A stretch of 64,000 nt of DNA from Spirilliplanes yamanashiensis (GTDB taxonomy: Bacteria > Actinomycetota > Actinomycetes > Mycobacteriales > Micromonosporaceae): contig NZ_BOOY01000010.1 of NCBI RefSeq assembly GCF_016863475.1, positions 1-64,000 of the forward strand, written 5' to 3'. The notes below the pieces were generated by a model that worked only from the letters and a program-made list of their open reading frames with translations, was not told the origin of the DNA and did no database searches. Each line of letters begins with the position of its first letter. Position 1 is the stretch's first letter. Shown piece by piece: positions 17,208-28,869 of the stretch. Made by a program: the position numbers and the translations under genes.

Positions 17208-18394
17208 GCGTACAGCCCGATCAGGGCGGCGGGCAGGCGCTCGCGCCAGCAGGCCCGGTCGTGGCCGCCCGCGAACTCGGCGTACGTGACCGGGTAGCCG
17301 CCCTCGACGAGGATGTCGCGCAGCCGCCGGTTCGGGCCGACGTTGACCCACTCGTCGAGGCCGACCTCCAGGTGGAAGCGCAGGTCGCGGCGGTCGACGA
17401 CGGCGTACGAGCGGGTCAGGCGCTCGGGCTCGCCGGTGCTGGGCCACCAGAACGCGCCGGACTGGGCCAGCACGGCGCCGAACCGCCACGGCGCCAGCAG
17501 CCCGGCGAACGCGGCCATCAGCCCGCCGAGGCTCTGCCCGGCCACGACGGTGCGGGCCGGGTCGGCGGTGACGTTCAGCCCGCACAGGACGGGCAGCCGG
17601 CAGAGGAACTCCACGGTGGACGCCTGGCAGGCGTACTCGGTGAAGCGGGTGGGCCGGTCGACGCTGTCGGGCAGCAGCGCGACCAGCGGCGGCAGCAGGC
17701 CCGCGGCGATGAGGTTGTCGAGCATGGGCGCGACCGGCAGCGCGGGGCCCCAGACGTCGCCGTCGAGGAGCACGAGCAGGGGGTACGGCCCGGCGGCGGC
17801 GTCGTAGCCGGGCGGGGCGTACCGCCACACGCGCCGGTCGTCGACGGTGACGGTGTCGAGGGCGCCGGCGGGGGTGCCGGGGCGGGGCCGCCACCACTCG
17901 GGCCGGTCGGCGCCGGGGGCGGCGGCGACGGACCTGGCGGGCGGCAGCCGGTCGGGGTTGCGCGGGTCGGGGATGCCGCGCGCGGCCAGGTCGCGCAGGT
18001 CGGCGGGCGTGTCGCCCTCGTCGGGGGCGAGCTGGTAGCTGCCCAGCCAGTCGTCGCGCACCCGGTACGTCAGGTGCCACACGCCGGTGCCGGGCACCCG
18101 CGCCATGCTGCTGGCGGCCAGGTCGTGCCGGTCGGTGAGCTTGTTGACCAGGGCGAGCACGGCGTGGGTGGGGCGGCGTTCGCGCCACAGGAAGGTGAGC
18201 AGGACGTCGCCGTCGGGCCCGGGCTCGACCAGGGGGGTGGCCGGGACGCCGGCCCAGAAGTCGTCCACGGTGGACGGGTCGGCGCGCAGCGCCTCGACGC
18301 GGGGGCTGACGGCGAGCGGTGCGGGCGTGGGGCGCGGGATGCGCGGCGGGACCGACGACCGCGGCACGGACCCTTCGTCGACCGTCGATGTCAC
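17204..18394 (-). CDS. Fes-like ferric siderophore esterase
   Basis: The 396-residue protein has an N-terminal beta-sandwich domain (about 40-180) with FLWR and WHLTYRV segments, as in enterochelin esterase. An alpha/beta hydrolase domain follows, with LLVLLDGDVWG, the nucleophile elbow GQSLGG and a terminal GGHDRACWRERL. Fes enzymes cut the tri-serine lactone of imported ferric enterobactin so iron can be released in the cytoplasm. No signal peptide is seen, as expected. The GTG at 18394 directly touches the iron box. A later GTG near 18367 is an alternative start. It faces the EntF-like NRPS, the matching biosynthetic partner. Confidence 0.88.
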   Translation of the reverse strand: MTSTVDEGSVPRSSVPPRIPRPTPAPLAVSPRVEALRADPSTVDDFWAGVPATPLVEPGPDGDVLLTFLWRERRPTHAVLALVNKLTDRHDLAASSMARVPGTGVWHLTYRVRDDWLGSYQLAPDEGDTPADLRDLAARGIPDPRNPDRLPPARSVAAAPGADRPEWWRPRPGTPAGALDTVTVDDRRVWRYAPPGYDAAAGPYPLLVLLDGDVWGPALPVAPMLDNLIAAGLLPPLVALLPDSVDRPTRFTEYACQASTVEFLCRLPVLCGLNVTADPARTVVAGQSLGGLMAAFAGLLAPWRFGAVLAQSGAFWWPSTGEPERLTRSYAVVDRRDLRFHLEVGLDEWVNVGPNRRLRDILVEGGYPVTYAEFAGGHDRACWRERLPAALIGLYA

Positions 18395-18413
18395 ACCGGT
18401 TAGCCTAACCTAA
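18395..18413. promoter_or_regulatory. Iron box squeezed between two divergent start codons
   Basis: ACCGGTTAGCCTAACCTAA matches 16 of 19 positions of the iron-box consensus. It fills nearly all of the 21-base gap between the Fes-like GTG (18394) and the NRPS ATG (18416). Repressor binding here would block both transcripts. The -10 regions must lie in or next to the box, so leaderless transcripts are likely. Confidence 0.8.
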
Positions 18414-18415
18414 CT

Positions 18416-22216
<3,801 letters not shown>

Positions 22217-22233
22217 GGCTTCAACCTTTAGGG

Positions 22234-22252
22234 TCGGTTTAGGCAACCCTAA
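22234..22252. promoter_or_regulatory. Probable iron box upstream of doxX-like gene
   Basis: TCGGTTTAGGCAACCCTAA matches the iron-box consensus at 14 of 19 positions and ends 16 bases before the DoxX ATG. It lies within a larger inverted repeat, TTAGGGT (22228-22234) and ACCCTAA (22246-22252), which is unusual for an IdeR site. It could mark another regulator. Confidence 0.5.
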
Positions 22253-22268
22253 CCAAAGGAGCCCCTCC

Positions 22269-22715
22269 ATGACCTCGCAGCGCTACGCCGGGCCCGTCTG
22301 GTCCCTGTTCCGCATCGTCGTCGGCCTGCTGTTCACCTGCCACGGCCTCGCCAGCCTGTTCGGCCTCTTCGGCGGCAACCGCGGCACCGGCGAGGCCATC
22401 CCCGTGGGCACCTGGCCCAACTGGTACGCCGCCGTCATCCAGCTCGTCTGCGGCGGCCTCGTCCTCATCGGACTGTTCGCCCGCCCCGCCGCGGTCCTCG
22501 CCTCCGGCTCCATGGCGTACGCCTACTTCGTCGTCCACCAGCAGAACGGCCTGCTCCCCATCGAGAACGGCGGCGTGACCGTCGCCCTGTACGCCTGGTC
22601 GTTCCTCGCCGTCGCGGTGCTGGGCGCCGGCCCGTGGTCCCTCGACGCCCTGCTGGCCCGGCGCCGCACCCCGGCCGCGAAGCAGGCGCCCGAACCGGCG
22701 CCCGCCACCGCCTGA
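22269..22715 (+). CDS. DoxX-family membrane protein
   Basis: The 148-residue protein has four membrane segments. It has the DoxX start LFRIVVGLLFTCHGLASLFG and the segment IQLVCGGLVLIGLFARPAA. The ATG at 22269 has AAAGGAG seven bases upstream. DoxX proteins are small inner-membrane proteins linked to redox homeostasis and thiosulfate oxidation complexes in some bacteria. The exact role here is unknown. It lies just after the NRPS with its own probable iron box, so it may belong to the iron-limitation response. Confidence 0.8.
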   Translation: MTSQRYAGPVWSLFRIVVGLLFTCHGLASLFGLFGGNRGTGEAIPVGTWPNWYAAVIQLVCGGLVLIGLFARPAAVLASGSMAYAYFVVHQQNGLLPIENGGVTVALYAWSFLAVAVLGAGPWSLDALLARRRTPAAKQAPEPAPATA

Positions 22716-22727
22716 CGGACCCCGGCC

Positions 22728-22751
22728 GCGGGAACCAGCGCCGCTTCCCGC
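22728..22751. terminator. Weak hairpin between convergent genes
   Basis: GCGGGAA (22728-22734) pairs with TTCCCGC (22745-22751) across a 10-base loop. It sits between the DoxX stop and the SDR stop. There is no T-run, so it is only a candidate bidirectional terminator. Confidence 0.3.
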
Positions 22752-23500
22752 TACCCGGCCGCCCGGCCGATCAGCTGCTCGCTCGCCGCCCACAGCGCGT
22801 CGGCCCGCGCCGCCGAGACCCGCGCCGGGACCCGCAGCCGCCGGCACCCCGGCCCGTAGAACCCGCCGGGCAGCGACGCGTCGGTCGCCAGCCGCGCCGG
22901 CGTCGCCGCCGCCACCGCCGGGTCCGCGCCGAACCGCCGCTGCACCGCCGCCGCCACCGACCGCACCGCGCCGGGCACCCCGCGCGCGTCCCGGAACACC
23001 CCCGTCGCCACCAGGCCCGGAAACACACAGCTCACGGCATGCGGGGTACGGGCGGCCAGCGCCACGGCCAGCAGGTCGTTGGCGAACTGGGTGCGCCCCG
23101 ACACCGCCAGGCCCCGCCCCACCGGTTCGCCCAGCCGGGACAGGTCCAGCGTGTCGCGGTATTTGCCCGCGTTCGCGACCAGCACGATCCGGCCCGCCGG
23201 GGCCAGCCGCGGCAACAGTCGGCCGACCAGCATGTGCCGCGACAGGTGGTTGAGGACCATCGCCCGGTCCAGGCCCTCCGCCGTCGGCTCCGCGACCGTC
23301 GACAGGCCACCCGCGCAGCACACGATCGCGTCGAGCGGACCGGGCACCGCCGCGGCCGCGCGCGCCGTGTCCGCCAGCAGCGACAGGTCGGCCCGGACGT
23401 CGCCCGCCCGGCCCACCGTCAGCACGTCGAGGCCCCGCCCGCGCAGCGCCGCCGCCACCGCCCCGCCGATGCCCGTGGACCCCGTCACCAGAATCGTCAT
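22751..23500 (-). CDS. Short-chain dehydrogenase/reductase
   Basis: The 249-residue protein starts MTILVTGSTGIGGAVAAAL, an SDR glycine-rich cofactor loop. Later motifs are CCAGG (in place of NNAG), VLNHLSRHMLVGRLLP, and the catalytic region VANAGKYRDT with Arg/Gln replacing parts of the classical YxxxK (RTQFANDLLAV). The usual Tyr appears to be missing, so this may be an atypical or NAD(P)-binding-only member, as in WW-domain-oxidoreductase-like SDRs. A divergent AraC regulator 38 bases away may control it. Substrate unknown. Confidence 0.75.
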   Translation of the reverse strand: MTILVTGSTGIGGAVAAALRGRGLDVLTVGRAGDVRADLSLLADTARAAAAVPGPLDAIVCCAGGLSTVAEPTAEGLDRAMVLNHLSRHMLVGRLLPRLAPAGRIVLVANAGKYRDTLDLSRLGEPVGRGLAVSGRTQFANDLLAVALAARTPHAVSCVFPGLVATGVFRDARGVPGAVRSVAAAVQRRFGADPAVAAATPARLATDASLPGGFYGPGCRRLRVPARVSAARADALWAASEQLIGRAAG

Positions 23501-23538
23501 GGCTCGACCGTAGGAACGGCCGGCGGGACAATCCATGG

Positions 23539-24459
23539 GTGTCCGTCCCGCAGAGCACACCGGACGTCCTGGGCGACGTGCTGCGCGAGCTGCGGTTCTC
23601 CAGCGCCGCGTACCGGTGGATCGAGCTGGGCCGGCCGTTCCGCATCGGCTTCGCCCAGCCCGGCGTCTGCGGCGTGCACATCATCGCCGAGGGCGCGTGC
23701 GAGCTGGTCACCGGCGGCGACGTCCAGCCGCTCGCCGCCGGCGACACGGTGCTCCTGCCGCGCGGCGACGCGCACGAGCTGCGGGCGGGCACCACCCGGC
23801 ACCTGATCAGCGGGTACGAGCTGGCGGCGCGTACCACCGGGTCGCGGCTCAGCGGCGGCGGACCCGGCGCCCGGACGGTCGTGGTGTGCGGCGTGTTCCG
23901 GGCCGGCGAGCCCGCGCACCCGGCGCTGCGCGGCCTGCCCCGGGTGCTGACCGTGCCGGGCGCCGACGGCCGCAGCCCCGCCTGGCTCACCCCGTACGTC
24001 GAGGCGCTGCGCGCCGAGGCGTTCGAGGGCGGCCCCGGCAGCGACGTCGTGATGGCCCGGCTGTCGGACGCGCTGCTCGCCCGCGTCATCCGCCACCACG
24101 GCGAGGTCACCGACCGGCCCGGCTGGCTGGCCGGGCTGCGCGACCCGCACGTGGCGGCGGCGCTGGCCGCGCTGCACGGCGACCCGGCGCGGCCGTGGAC
24201 GCTGGCGTCGCTCGCCGCCACCGTCGGCCTGTCCCGGACCCGGCTGGCGGCCCGGTTCACCGGCCGGGTCGGGCAGCCGCCGATGGCGTACCTGCTGGAC
24301 CTGCGCATGCAGCGGGCCCGCACCCTGCTGCGCGACGAACGCCTGACGGTCGCCGCCGTCGCCGGCCGGGTCGGCTACACGTCCGACGTGGCGTTCGCGG
24401 CGGCGTTCCGCCGCGAGGTCGGCGCACCACCGGCGGCGTGGCGGCGCGCGCAGCCCTGA
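23539..24459 (+). CDS. AraC-family transcriptional regulator (cupin-type sensor)
   Basis: The 306-residue protein has an N-terminal cupin domain (AraC_binding type) with GVHIIAEGACELVTGG and LAAGDTVLLPRGDAHEL. A C-terminal double helix-turn-helix (about 205-303) has WTLASLAATVGLSRTRLAARF and LTVAAVAGRVGYTSDVAFAAAFRREVG. Such regulators usually control the gene next to them, here the divergent SDR gene. The GTG start at 23539 leaves a 38-base intergenic region for both promoters. Histidines in the cupin part could bind a metal, as in RclR-like sensors, but this is a guess. Confidence 0.85.
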   Translation: MSVPQSTPDVLGDVLRELRFSSAAYRWIELGRPFRIGFAQPGVCGVHIIAEGACELVTGGDVQPLAAGDTVLLPRGDAHELRAGTTRHLISGYELAARTTGSRLSGGGPGARTVVVCGVFRAGEPAHPALRGLPRVLTVPGADGRSPAWLTPYVEALRAEAFEGGPGSDVVMARLSDALLARVIRHHGEVTDRPGWLAGLRDPHVAAALAALHGDPARPWTLASLAATVGLSRTRLAARFTGRVGQPPMAYLLDLRMQRARTLLRDERLTVAAVAGRVGYTSDVAFAAAFRREVGAPPAAWRRAQP

Positions 24460-24465
24460 CCGGCG

Positions 24466-26091
24466 CTATAGCCGGTCCGGGGTGGCCACCCCGAGCAGGT
24501 CCAGGCCGGTGCGCAGCGTGTCCGCGGCGAGCGTGCACAGCGCCAGCCGGTTCGCCCGCACGTCGGCGGGCGCCCGCAGCACCGGGCACGTCTCCACGAA
24601 CGCCGTCACCGCCTGCGCCAGCCCCGACAGGTACCCGCAGAGCCGGTGCGGCTCGTACCCGGCGGCGACCTCGCCCAGCGCCGCCGCGAACCCGTCCAGC
24701 CGCAGGATCAGCCGCCGCTCCACGGGTTCCAGCGCCACCGGCGTCACGGCGGGCGTGGCGCCGGCCCGGCGCAGGATGGACCGCAGCCGGGCGTGCGCGA
24801 ACTGCACGTACACCCCCGTGTCGCCGGTCAGCGCCACCATCCGGTCCACGTCGAACACGTAGTCCCGGGTCCGCCCGGTGGACAGGTCCGCGTACTTCAC
24901 GGCGCCGATGCCGACCTGCCGCGCCCGCTCCGCCAGCTCCTCCCCGCCGAGTCCGGGGTTCTTGGCGGAGACGACGTCCCGGGCGGCGGCGACGGCCGCG
25001 TCGAGCAGGTCGGTGAGCCGCACCGTCTCGCCCGACCGGGTCCTGAACGGCCGCCCGTCGTCGCCGAGCACCGTCCCGAACGGCACGTGCACCGCCTGCC
25101 CGCCCAGCCACCCGGCCCGCCGCGCCGCCGCGAACACCTGCCGGAAGTGCAGCGCCTGCCGGGCGTCCACGACGTACAGGATCCGGTCGGCGCCCAGCAC
25201 GCCCACCCGGTGCCGCAGGGCGGCCAGGTCGGTGGCGGCGTACCCGAACCCGCCGTCGCTCTTGCGCACGATCAGCGGCGACGCCTCCTCGCCGAACACG
25301 CACAGCGCCCCGTCGCTGACCACCGCGACGCCCGCCGCCTCCAGGTCCGCCGCCACCTGCGGCAACGCCGCGTTGTAGAAGCTCTCGCCCACCGCGTCGG
25401 CCGGCCGCAGCCGCACCCCGAGCCGGTCGTACACGTCGGTGAAATGCTCGAACGACGCCGCCACCAGCCGCCGCCACACGGCGACACTGGCCGGATCGCC
25501 CGCCTGCAACGCCACCACCCGCCGCCGCGACCGCTCCGCGAACGCCGTGTCCGCCTCGAACAGCGCCCGCGCCGCCCGGTAGTCGCCGTCGCCGCGCTCG
25601 TGCAGAAACTGGATCAGCATCCCGAACTGGGTGCCCCAGTCGCCGATGTGGTTCTGCCGCAGCACCGTCCCGCCGAGGTGCTCCAGCACCCGCACCAGCG
25701 CGTCCCCGATGATCGTCGACCGCAGGTGCCCGACGTGCATCTCCTTGGCGATGTTGGGCTGCGAGTAGTCCACGACGGTCGTCGTCCCGGCCTCCGGCAG
25801 CCCCACCCCGAGCCGCCCGTCGGCGAGCCGCAGCGCCACCTGCCCCCGCAAGACGTCCTCGGGCACGGTGAGATTCACGAACCCGGGCCCGGCCGCCACC
25901 GCCCCGGGAATCCGTCCCGCCACCACCCCGGCCAGCCGCTGCGGATCCTCCCCCCGCCGGCGCGCCAGCGCCAGCAACCCGTCGGCCTGCAGATCAGCCC
26001 GCCCGGACGACCGGACGGCGGGCTCGACCAGGCCGGGGACGGCGGCCCGCAGGGCACGGTCGAAGGACTCGGCGATCGAGGGTACGGACAC
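24466..26091 (-). CDS. argS: Arginyl-tRNA synthetase
   Basis: The 541-residue class I synthetase has SQPNIAKEMHVGHLRSTIIGD, the HIGH-type signature as HVGH. DIGDWGTQFGMLI appears as HIGDWGTQFG. A typical C-terminal DALR anticodon-binding domain has VQFAHARLRSILRR. Like most arginyl enzymes it lacks a clear KMSKS. It attaches arginine to tRNA-Arg, and a tRNA-Arg(ACG) lies in this window. Length is near the lower end for the family. Streptomycetes and relatives can carry a second argS, so it could be a paralogue. Its isolated position gives no decision. Confidence 0.93.
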   Translation of the reverse strand: MSVPSIAESFDRALRAAVPGLVEPAVRSSGRADLQADGLLALARRRGEDPQRLAGVVAGRIPGAVAAGPGFVNLTVPEDVLRGQVALRLADGRLGVGLPEAGTTTVVDYSQPNIAKEMHVGHLRSTIIGDALVRVLEHLGGTVLRQNHIGDWGTQFGMLIQFLHERGDGDYRAARALFEADTAFAERSRRRVVALQAGDPASVAVWRRLVAASFEHFTDVYDRLGVRLRPADAVGESFYNAALPQVAADLEAAGVAVVSDGALCVFGEEASPLIVRKSDGGFGYAATDLAALRHRVGVLGADRILYVVDARQALHFRQVFAAARRAGWLGGQAVHVPFGTVLGDDGRPFRTRSGETVRLTDLLDAAVAAARDVVSAKNPGLGGEELAERARQVGIGAVKYADLSTGRTRDYVFDVDRMVALTGDTGVYVQFAHARLRSILRRAGATPAVTPVALEPVERRLILRLDGFAAALGEVAAGYEPHRLCGYLSGLAQAVTAFVETCPVLRAPADVRANRLALCTLAADTLRTGLDLLGVATPDRL

Positions 26092-26232
26092 GGCGACGCG
26101 CTCCAGACAGGGTTCGACGACAGGGGTACGGGCGGGGTCAGCGGCCCTGTCGTCGTCGCGTCACGCCGGTCACGCTAGCGGCCTGCCGGTGGCCGGGCGT
26201 ACCGAATATCGGCCTGCCCTGGGCCGTCCGGG

Positions 26233-26979
26233 TCAGGGTTTGCGGTACACCGAGATGTGGTCGCGGCTGTCCGGCCCGAACGGCGCCCGGTCCCAGCTCG
26301 CGTACCGGGCCTCCAGCCGCAACCCGGCCTGGGCGGCGAGCGCGTCGATCTGGTCCGGCCAGCGGTAGTGCATGCCGAAGGGCTGGAGGCGGACGCCGCC
26401 GTCGGTGAACGTCACGGTCTGGCGGACGAACGTCTGGGCCTGCCGGTCGTACCTGTGCAGGCGGATGGTGACTGACTCCTCGGTGACGTCGCGGATCTGC
26501 ACCTGCTGTTCTTCGCGGTCCATGTCGGCCGGGTCGGGCACGTACGCCTCGACGACGAAGGCGCCGCCGGGGGCGAGGACGCGGGCGACGTTGCGGAAGC
26601 AGTCCTCCTGCCGGCCCTCGCCGGTGAGGTTGAACAGGGTGTTGAAGACCAGGTAGACCAGCGGGTACGGGCCGTCGACGGCGACGTCGGCCATGTCGCC
26701 GACCACGACGGGCAGGTCGGCGCCGCCGGGCTTGGCGCGCAGCAGGTCGATCATGTCCTGGGACGCCTCGATGCCCTCGACGGCGACGCCGCGCCGGGTG
26801 AGGGGCAGGGCGACGCGGCCGCTGCCGATGGCGAGTTCCAGGGCCGGGCCGGCGCCCGCGAGGCCGGCGAGGAAGTCGGCGGCGGGCTCGGGGTCGGGGT
26901 TGCCGGGGTGGTCGTAGGTGGCGGCCCACTGGCGGCCGAACAGGGCGGGGTCATCCAGCAGCGACATGTCCGTCACCAC
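26233..26979 (-). CDS. Class I SAM-dependent methyltransferase
   Basis: The 248-residue protein has the SAM-binding motif I as [18 protein letters not shown] (about 47-64), motif [17 protein letters not shown], and a post-motif [11 protein letters not shown]. Relatives include methyltransferase type 12/25 proteins often linked to secondary metabolism. The GTG codons at 26979 and 26976 both overlap the stop of the small upstream gene. ATG 26967 ([11 protein letters not shown]) is a third choice. The target substrate is not known. Confidence 0.82.
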   Translation of the reverse strand: MVTDMSLLDDPALFGRQWAATYDHPGNPDPEPAADFLAGLAGAGPALELAIGSGRVALPLTRRGVAVEGIEASQDMIDLLRAKPGGADLPVVVGDMADVAVDGPYPLVYLVFNTLFNLTGEGRQEDCFRNVARVLAPGGAFVVEAYVPDPADMDREEQQVQIRDVTEESVTIRLHRYDRQAQTFVRQTVTFTDGGVRLQPFGMHYRWPDQIDALAAQAGLRLEARYASWDRAPFGPDSRDHISVYRKP

Positions 26980-27293
26980 ATCAGACGCCCGCGGCGCCCG
27001 GCAATCGATGAGCCGTCGGCGGACGGGGTGCCGGCGTCGCGGATCGCCTGCCGGACCTCGTCGGACGGCACCTGGTGGTTGCGGTACGCCTCGGCGGCGG
27101 CGCGCTCGGCGGCGGCGAGGCGGCGTTCCCGTTCGGCGTGTTCGGCGGCGCCGGGCTCGTGGTCGGCCATGGCGTCGTGCACCTCGGCGCTCCGGTCGGC
27201 GGTGCGGGCCACCGCGTCGGCCAGGCCGGCCAGGCGCTCGAAGCTGTCCGCCGCCCGCTGGGTGGCCGGCTCGCGCCGTTCGTCGTCTGCCAT
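26973..27293 (-). CDS. Small charged helical protein
   Basis: The 106-residue protein starts at ATG 27293 ([20 protein letters not shown]). It is rich in Ala, Glu and Arg, with a long predicted helix or coiled coil through [31 protein letters not shown]. No family is recognised. Its stop overlaps the start of the methyltransferase (GTGGTGA), suggesting coupling. Confidence 0.55.
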   Translation of the reverse strand: MADDERREPATQRAADSFERLAGLADAVARTADRSAEVHDAMADHEPGAAEHAERERRLAAAERAAAEAYRNHQVPSDEVRQAIRDAGTPSADGSSIAGRRGRLMW

Positions 27294-27331
27294 GACCGGC
27301 GCATTCCCCGATTTCGCGGGGTCCACGCGTG

Positions 27332-27499
27332 CTAGCGCCTGCGGCGGGCGTACCGCAGGCCGTAGTAGGCGATGACGCCGACGACGAGCGCCACGCCGAT
27401 GGCCTGCAGGCCCGGGGAGTCGTCGGACTCCCCGTACACGACGGCGGCGGCGCCGACCGCGACCGCGACCAGCGCGGCGAGGGCGATGAGGTACTTCAC
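27332..27499 (-). CDS. 55-residue membrane protein
   Basis: This starts at GTG 27499 ([23 protein letters not shown]), overlapping the XRE regulator stop as GTGA. It has two membrane helices separated by [10 protein letters not shown], and a tail RYARRRR. It is the third gene of a DUF2975-XRE group. It may be a small partner of the DUF2975 protein. No function is known. Confidence 0.6.
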   Translation of the reverse strand: MKYLIALAALVAVAVGAAAVVYGESDDSPGLQAIGVALVVGVIAYYGLRYARRRR

Positions 27500-27732
27500 G
27501 GGCTCTCCCCTCCGGGGCCGGCGTCCTGGTCGTCGACCCATTCCAGCAGGTCACCGGGCTGGCAGCCGAGCACCCGGCACATCGCTTCCAGGGTGCTGAA
27601 CCGGACCGCCTTCGCACGGCCGTTCTTCAGCACCGCCACGTTCGCCGGCGTGAGGCCGACCCGTTCGGCGAACTCTCCCACGCTCATCTTGCGCCGGGCC
27701 AGCTCGACGTCGATGCGCACGACGATGGGCAT
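27496..27732 (-). CDS. XRE-family regulator of the YozG type
   Basis: The 78-residue protein starts at ATG 27732, sharing a base with the preceding stop. Nearly the whole chain is a Cro/C1 helix-turn-helix ([52 protein letters not shown]). The [23 protein letters not shown] ending is typical of the small regulators that accompany DUF2975 genes. It probably regulates this three-gene unit and perhaps others. Confidence 0.88.
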   Translation of the reverse strand: MPIVVRIDVELARRKMSVGEFAERVGLTPANVAVLKNGRAKAVRFSTLEAMCRVLGCQPGDLLEWVDDQDAGPGGESP

Positions 27733-28211
27733 CAGATCACCGCTTGCATGTCGGTCCGCAGGGTCGTGGCCTGCCGCAGCAAAGCGCGCATCACGACCAT
27801 GAGCAGCCCGAGCACGGCGACGCCGACGAGCGCGAGGAACAGCAGCAGCGGCAGGCCGGGGTCCGGCCACCTGATCACGACGGTGAGGAACACGCCCAAC
27901 AGCATCACCCAGGCGGCGCCGATCGCCCAGACGATGGCGTTGACCCAGCCCAGCGAGGCGTCGCTAAAGATGGTGTCGTTCGCGACGAGGGTCAGCAGCC
28001 GCCAGATGGACACGATGACCACCTGCACGCACAGCAGGCCGGCGATCGACCCGGCGGTCATCAGCAACCGCACGCCGGCGAAGTCGGCGGACCGCTCGGC
28101 GAGCCGCGCGAACTCGCCCGGCAGCCACGCCGCCTGGAACCCGACCAGGATCACGAACAGCAGCACGAGGAACACCTTGAGGACGGCCACCACCCGCTGC
28201 TCCGTGATCAC
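27732..28211 (-). CDS. DUF2975 membrane protein
   Basis: The 159-residue protein has four membrane segments. The DUF2975 pattern is seen in LLTLVANDTIFSDASLGWVNAIVWAIGAAWV. DUF2975 plus a short XRE gene is a recurrent pair in Firmicutes and Actinobacteria. It is thought to act in membrane sensing or signalling, with no defined biochemical role. It is the first gene of the coupled group, with an upstream region of 122 bases shared with the divergent DUF2382 gene. Confidence 0.8.
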   Translation of the reverse strand: MITEQRVVAVLKVFLVLLFVILVGFQAAWLPGEFARLAERSADFAGVRLLMTAGSIAGLLCVQVVIVSIWRLLTLVANDTIFSDASLGWVNAIVWAIGAAWVMLLGVFLTVVIRWPDPGLPLLLFLALVGVAVLGLLMVVMRALLRQATTLRTDMQAVI

Positions 28212-28333
28212 CGATCGAGTCTCACTCGCATCCTATCGACTGTCAATAGACACGACCGGGTACGGGTAGGCGCCCGCCGAACGGGTAGCCCTACGGCTCA
28301 AGGACACGCCGCACCGAGCTCCGGGAGGGCCCC

Positions 28334-28864
28334 GTGAACGCCGCAGACCTCGAGGCCATGACGACAGACCAGCTGCACGAGCACGCCCGCAGCCGCGGCA
28401 TCCTGGGCGCGGACAGCATCGGCCGCGACGAGCTCATCGCCGTCCTCACCGACACCGCCATGACCCGCTCCGAGGAACGCCTGGTCGCGAGCACCGAACT
28501 GTACGAGATCGGCCGCGTCCGGCTCAGCAAGCGCGTCATCACCGAGGACGTGCAGATCACCGTCCCGCTGCGCCGCGAGGAGATCCTCGTCGAACGCATC
28601 CCGATCACCGAGGCGAGCACCCCGCCGGTCGAGGACCCGGACGTCTTCGGCGACCCGGCCGTCTTCACCCGCGATCAGGGCGGCGTCATCTACGAGGTGA
28701 CCCTGCACCAGGAACGCCCGCTCGTCACCACGGAGATCGTCCCGATGGAACGGGTGCGGCTGACGAAGGTCGTCCACACCGACGAGCGGATGGTCGTCGG
28801 CGAGGTGCGCAAGGAACGCCTCGAGGTCGAACTGCCGGGCGAACGCCCTCGCCCCGTCGACTGA
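28334..28864 (+). CDS. DUF2382/YsnF-like stress protein with a Rho_N-like head
   Basis: The 176-residue protein starts at GTG 28334 with GGAGGG upstream. Residues 1-40 (LEAMTTDQLHEHARSRGILG) look like a SAP/Rho N-terminal DNA or RNA-binding helix pair. The rest (about 45-170) is DUF2382-like, with repeated units such as VRLSKRVITEDVQITVPLRREEILVER and VRLTKVVHTDERMVVGEVRKERLEVE. YsnF-type proteins respond to general stress. The combination of the two domains is seen in other actinomycetes, but the function is open. Confidence 0.72.
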   Translation: MNAADLEAMTTDQLHEHARSRGILGADSIGRDELIAVLTDTAMTRSEERLVASTELYEIGRVRLSKRVITEDVQITVPLRREEILVERIPITEASTPPVEDPDVFGDPAVFTRDQGGVIYEVTLHQERPLVTTEIVPMERVRLTKVVHTDERMVVGEVRKERLEVELPGERPRPVD

Positions 28865-28869
28865 CGCGG

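Noticed and set aside
24466-26091. ArgS as a resistance or secondary-metabolism paralogue
   Set aside because: All family motifs are normal and no biosynthetic neighbours support it. It cannot be decided without the rest of the genome.
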